Under the pieces are notes generated by a model, which saw only the letters and a list, made by a program, of their open reading frames with translations, was not told where the DNA came from and did no database searches. The position numbers and the translations under genes were made by a program. From BD2-11 clade cluster bacterium bin43 (GTDB lineage Bacteria; Gemmatimonadota; Gemmatimonadetes; Longimicrobiales; Gaopeijiaceae), in assembly GCA_002238605.1 (NCBI GenBank), contig MPMR01000029.1, positions 1-53,587 on the forward strand: a DNA stretch of 53,587 nt. Direction: 5' to 3'. Shown here piece after piece: positions 53,301 through 53,587 of this stretch. Within the stretch, counting starts at the first letter, position 1, and each line of letters begins with the position of its first letter.

Positions 53301-53443
53301 AGGGCGATGAGCGCGTCCCGGCCGGCAATATCGGTTTCCTCGGGGGGAGGAGGCTGAGCCGTCGTCACCGGGTCGTCCGAGCAGACGACCAGAAGGACCG
53401 CGGACAAGCTCGCTGCCCAGACGCGTGATCTCCGTCGTGTCAT
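50354..53443 (-). CDS. Exported plant-type LRR protein with a metzincin-like metalloprotease domain
   Basis: A 1029-residue protein with a signal peptide (ASLSAVLLVVC, possibly a lipobox). Residues about 40-83 form an LRR cap (ALIALYNATEGTNWHNSRNW). Residues about 84-352 are eleven 24-residue plant-type repeats (LSGTIPxELGxLxxL style), ending in a cap near GLCAQ. A second cap and three repeats occupy about 388-510. Residues about 540-700 are a beta-rich domain. A zinc protease region follows: LAHEVDHNLSLRHAPCGD has histidines 789, 793 and 799 with spacing HExxHxxxxxH, glutamate 790, and the Met-turn DIMTYCY at 841. That spacing is the metzincin pattern, with serine replacing the usual glycine. 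A beta-rich C-terminus ends LREAVRLRR. It is probably secreted or surface-anchored; LRR proteins of this type are often linked to host contact. Confidence 0.85.
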   Translation of the reverse strand: MTRRRSRVWAASLSAVLLVVCSDDPVTTAQPPPPEETDIAGRDALIALYNATEGTNWHNSRNWLTSESIRFWEGVSTNAAGFVTELSLSDNNLSGTLPPELGDLTQLRRLVLDNNELTGPIPSELGKLDWLTMLELSVNGLTGTIPVELAALPHLDSLLLWRNQLSGPIPVELGSMRSLRKLLLARNQLSGPVPPELGNLKTLVDMSLSRNELTGTVPPELANLSAIRSLSVSRNNLTGTIPPELGELSNLEGLYLYDNELTGEIPASLGNLTALQTLWIHENGLSGPVPEYVGNLTELRSLRVADNRLSGALPRDLGNLHALIWVKLEGNPDLTGLLPRSMLDLELLQELSYGETGLCAQIDDEFQKWLGTVPEVDGTDCDIPRVERLALTSLHDVTGGTSWVNRAAWGTEAPLGDWHGVATEGGRVVEVALPGNGLSGPLPGEIVNLKELTAVDLTGNDLSGAFPGDIALLRELAELRVGRNAGLEGALPFDLRRLRRLRVLLHDDTGLCASPSPDFRAWYAAIEETAGAICDNPDQVTVSLPMVYLTQSVQTPSGSVRLIANREALLRVFVTAEEPRGFFEPEVVAVFARPGAEVHRVIMTRDDNQIPAVADEGDLELSYNAVIPAEIIVPGVEMVVEVDPEGTLPVTGESETRFPHEGSHSLNVVEVPPMQLTLVPVMEAEQPDTSVLGWVRGISPESPKVGLLKHAFPFAEFSVRTHEPYFTSLDLTTGSGQRGLVNELEALRSSEGGRYYYYGVAASVNGFVRGFAGSEWVSMGQASPATLAHEVDHNLSLRHAPCGDIGNVDPAFPYRDGGIGVWGYDFRHGTVVPPDHSTDIMTYCYTLPWLSDYFFEKVIDYRAQLAASAASALLAASDPPSDMLVLWGGAVDGELWIDPVFSMHAAARLPEAWGPYRIRGTASDGQPLFSLDFTPTEDEYGGKHFFFTVPIEAGWEEALERITLTGPEGQAYVDPADERRITVVTEPGTGRLRAILRDWEGALPDGLRDGAGLEVSMTRGLREAVRLRR
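51920..53194 (-). repeat. LRR-coding 72-bp repeats in two blocks
   Basis: The eleven-repeat block (about 52388-53194) and the three-repeat block (about 51920-52165) encode 24-residue units with the motif N-x-L-[ST]-G-x-[IVL]-P. Bases are degenerate but the spacing is regular, so recombination between units could change repeat number. The gap between the blocks encodes a second cap. Confidence 0.75.
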
Positions 53444-53449
53444 GCTGCC

Positions 53450-53461
53450 CCCGTTAACGGG
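53450..53461. promoter_or_regulatory. Palindrome CCCGTTAACGGG beside the LRR gene's start
   Basis: This perfect 12-bp palindrome ends six bases upstream of the ATG and shares bases with the likely GGGGGCAG ribosome-binding site. It could be an operator or an RNA stem that covers the site; chance occurrence cannot be excluded. Confidence 0.35.
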
Positions 53462-53587
53462 CCATGAGGTCCAGTGCCAATGATTAGAATGTCCTGGCCG
53501 GGCTCATGCCACCACGCTTGCCATCCGGGAGGCAAGGGACGCGCCAAGACCGCAATGTCGCGAACAAGCGGGCAGCGGGATCTCGAT
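53462..53587. other. Upstream region of the LRR gene at the window edge
   Basis: No gene is seen. There is a stem CTTGCC/GGCAAG (53517-53536) and, on the minus strand, TCTAAT near 53486-53491, a possible -10 without a clear -35. The bases 53557-53580 resemble 49748-49771 (see findings). Confidence 0.3.

Noticed and set aside
1..53587. tRNA, rRNA, CRISPR arrays, transposases and integrases
   Set aside because: I looked for clover-leaf ends, regularly spaced repeats and DDE or recombinase motifs and found none. The only regular repeats are the 21-bp array and LRR-coding units.

Overview
The window is 53.6 kb of high-GC bacterial DNA packed with genes on both strands. The gene content points to Gemmatimonadota, possibly a marine or host-associated lineage. 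The clues are a DUF5916 outer-membrane protein, a 6-bladed beta-propeller lipoprotein, a DUF2723 membrane protein, a fused E1 alpha-beta 2-oxoacid dehydrogenase, a TonB receptor paired with a DUF4249 lipoprotein, and a plant-type LRR protein carrying a metzincin-like site. This placement is inferred from family content; no rRNA gene is present to confirm it.

Layout. At 1-5.4 kb lie the 3' part of an Lhr-type helicase, a frameshifted periplasmic rhodanese, an RnfD/NqrB-like membrane protein with a Sel1-type tail, and a SUMF1-fold protein. At 5.5-7.4 kb is a less GC-rich patch with a beta-propeller lipoprotein and a FitA/VapC-type toxin-antitoxin pair, which has a clear operator palindrome and a TTGACA box. 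At 7.4-11.8 kb (minus strand) are a DUF5916 protein and an unknown membrane protein with three winged-helix-like units. At 12-15.7 kb (plus) are a HEAT-repeat/cyclophilin lipoprotein, an ornithine cyclodeaminase family enzyme and a flavin-binding NimA-like protein. At 15.8-18.4 kb (minus) are apt, a methyltransferase and an alpha/beta hydrolase. At 18.6-28.7 kb (plus) are mtaB, a TonB receptor with DUF4249 lipoprotein and a barrel/TPR protein, a DUF2723 protein and a MoeB-rhodanese. At 28.7-35.5 kb (minus) are the E1 alpha-beta fusion, a DUF255 thioredoxin-domain protein, a family 2 glycosyltransferase and an exported MTA/SAH-deaminase-like amidohydrolase. A divergent spacer at 35.5-35.7 kb holds a 21-bp tandem repeat.

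From 35.7 to 45.4 kb (plus) runs acetoacetyl-CoA synthetase, a small orphan protein, a VTT/DedA-like protein, and then a tight run coaE, PHP, nrnA, unknown, fur, speB, phospholipase D, ccdA. Five of the junctions in that run are 4-base start/stop overlaps, which suggests translational coupling. At 45.4-49.5 kb (minus) are an aldo-keto reductase fused to a RidA domain, an APC permease overlapping it, and a metallophosphoesterase lipoprotein. The end, 49.5-53.6 kb, looks accessory. It has a 477-bp noncoding stretch with three strong palindromes, a 97-residue zinc-ribbon protein, and a 1029-residue LRR protein with a metzincin-type zinc site.

Most genes are housekeeping or envelope functions. 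I saw no CRISPR array, tRNA, rRNA, transposase or integrase. The best candidates for something new are the LRR-metzincin protein with its flanking noncoding region, the winged-helix-repeat membrane protein, the RnfD/Sel1 protein, and the reductase-RidA fusion with its permease.
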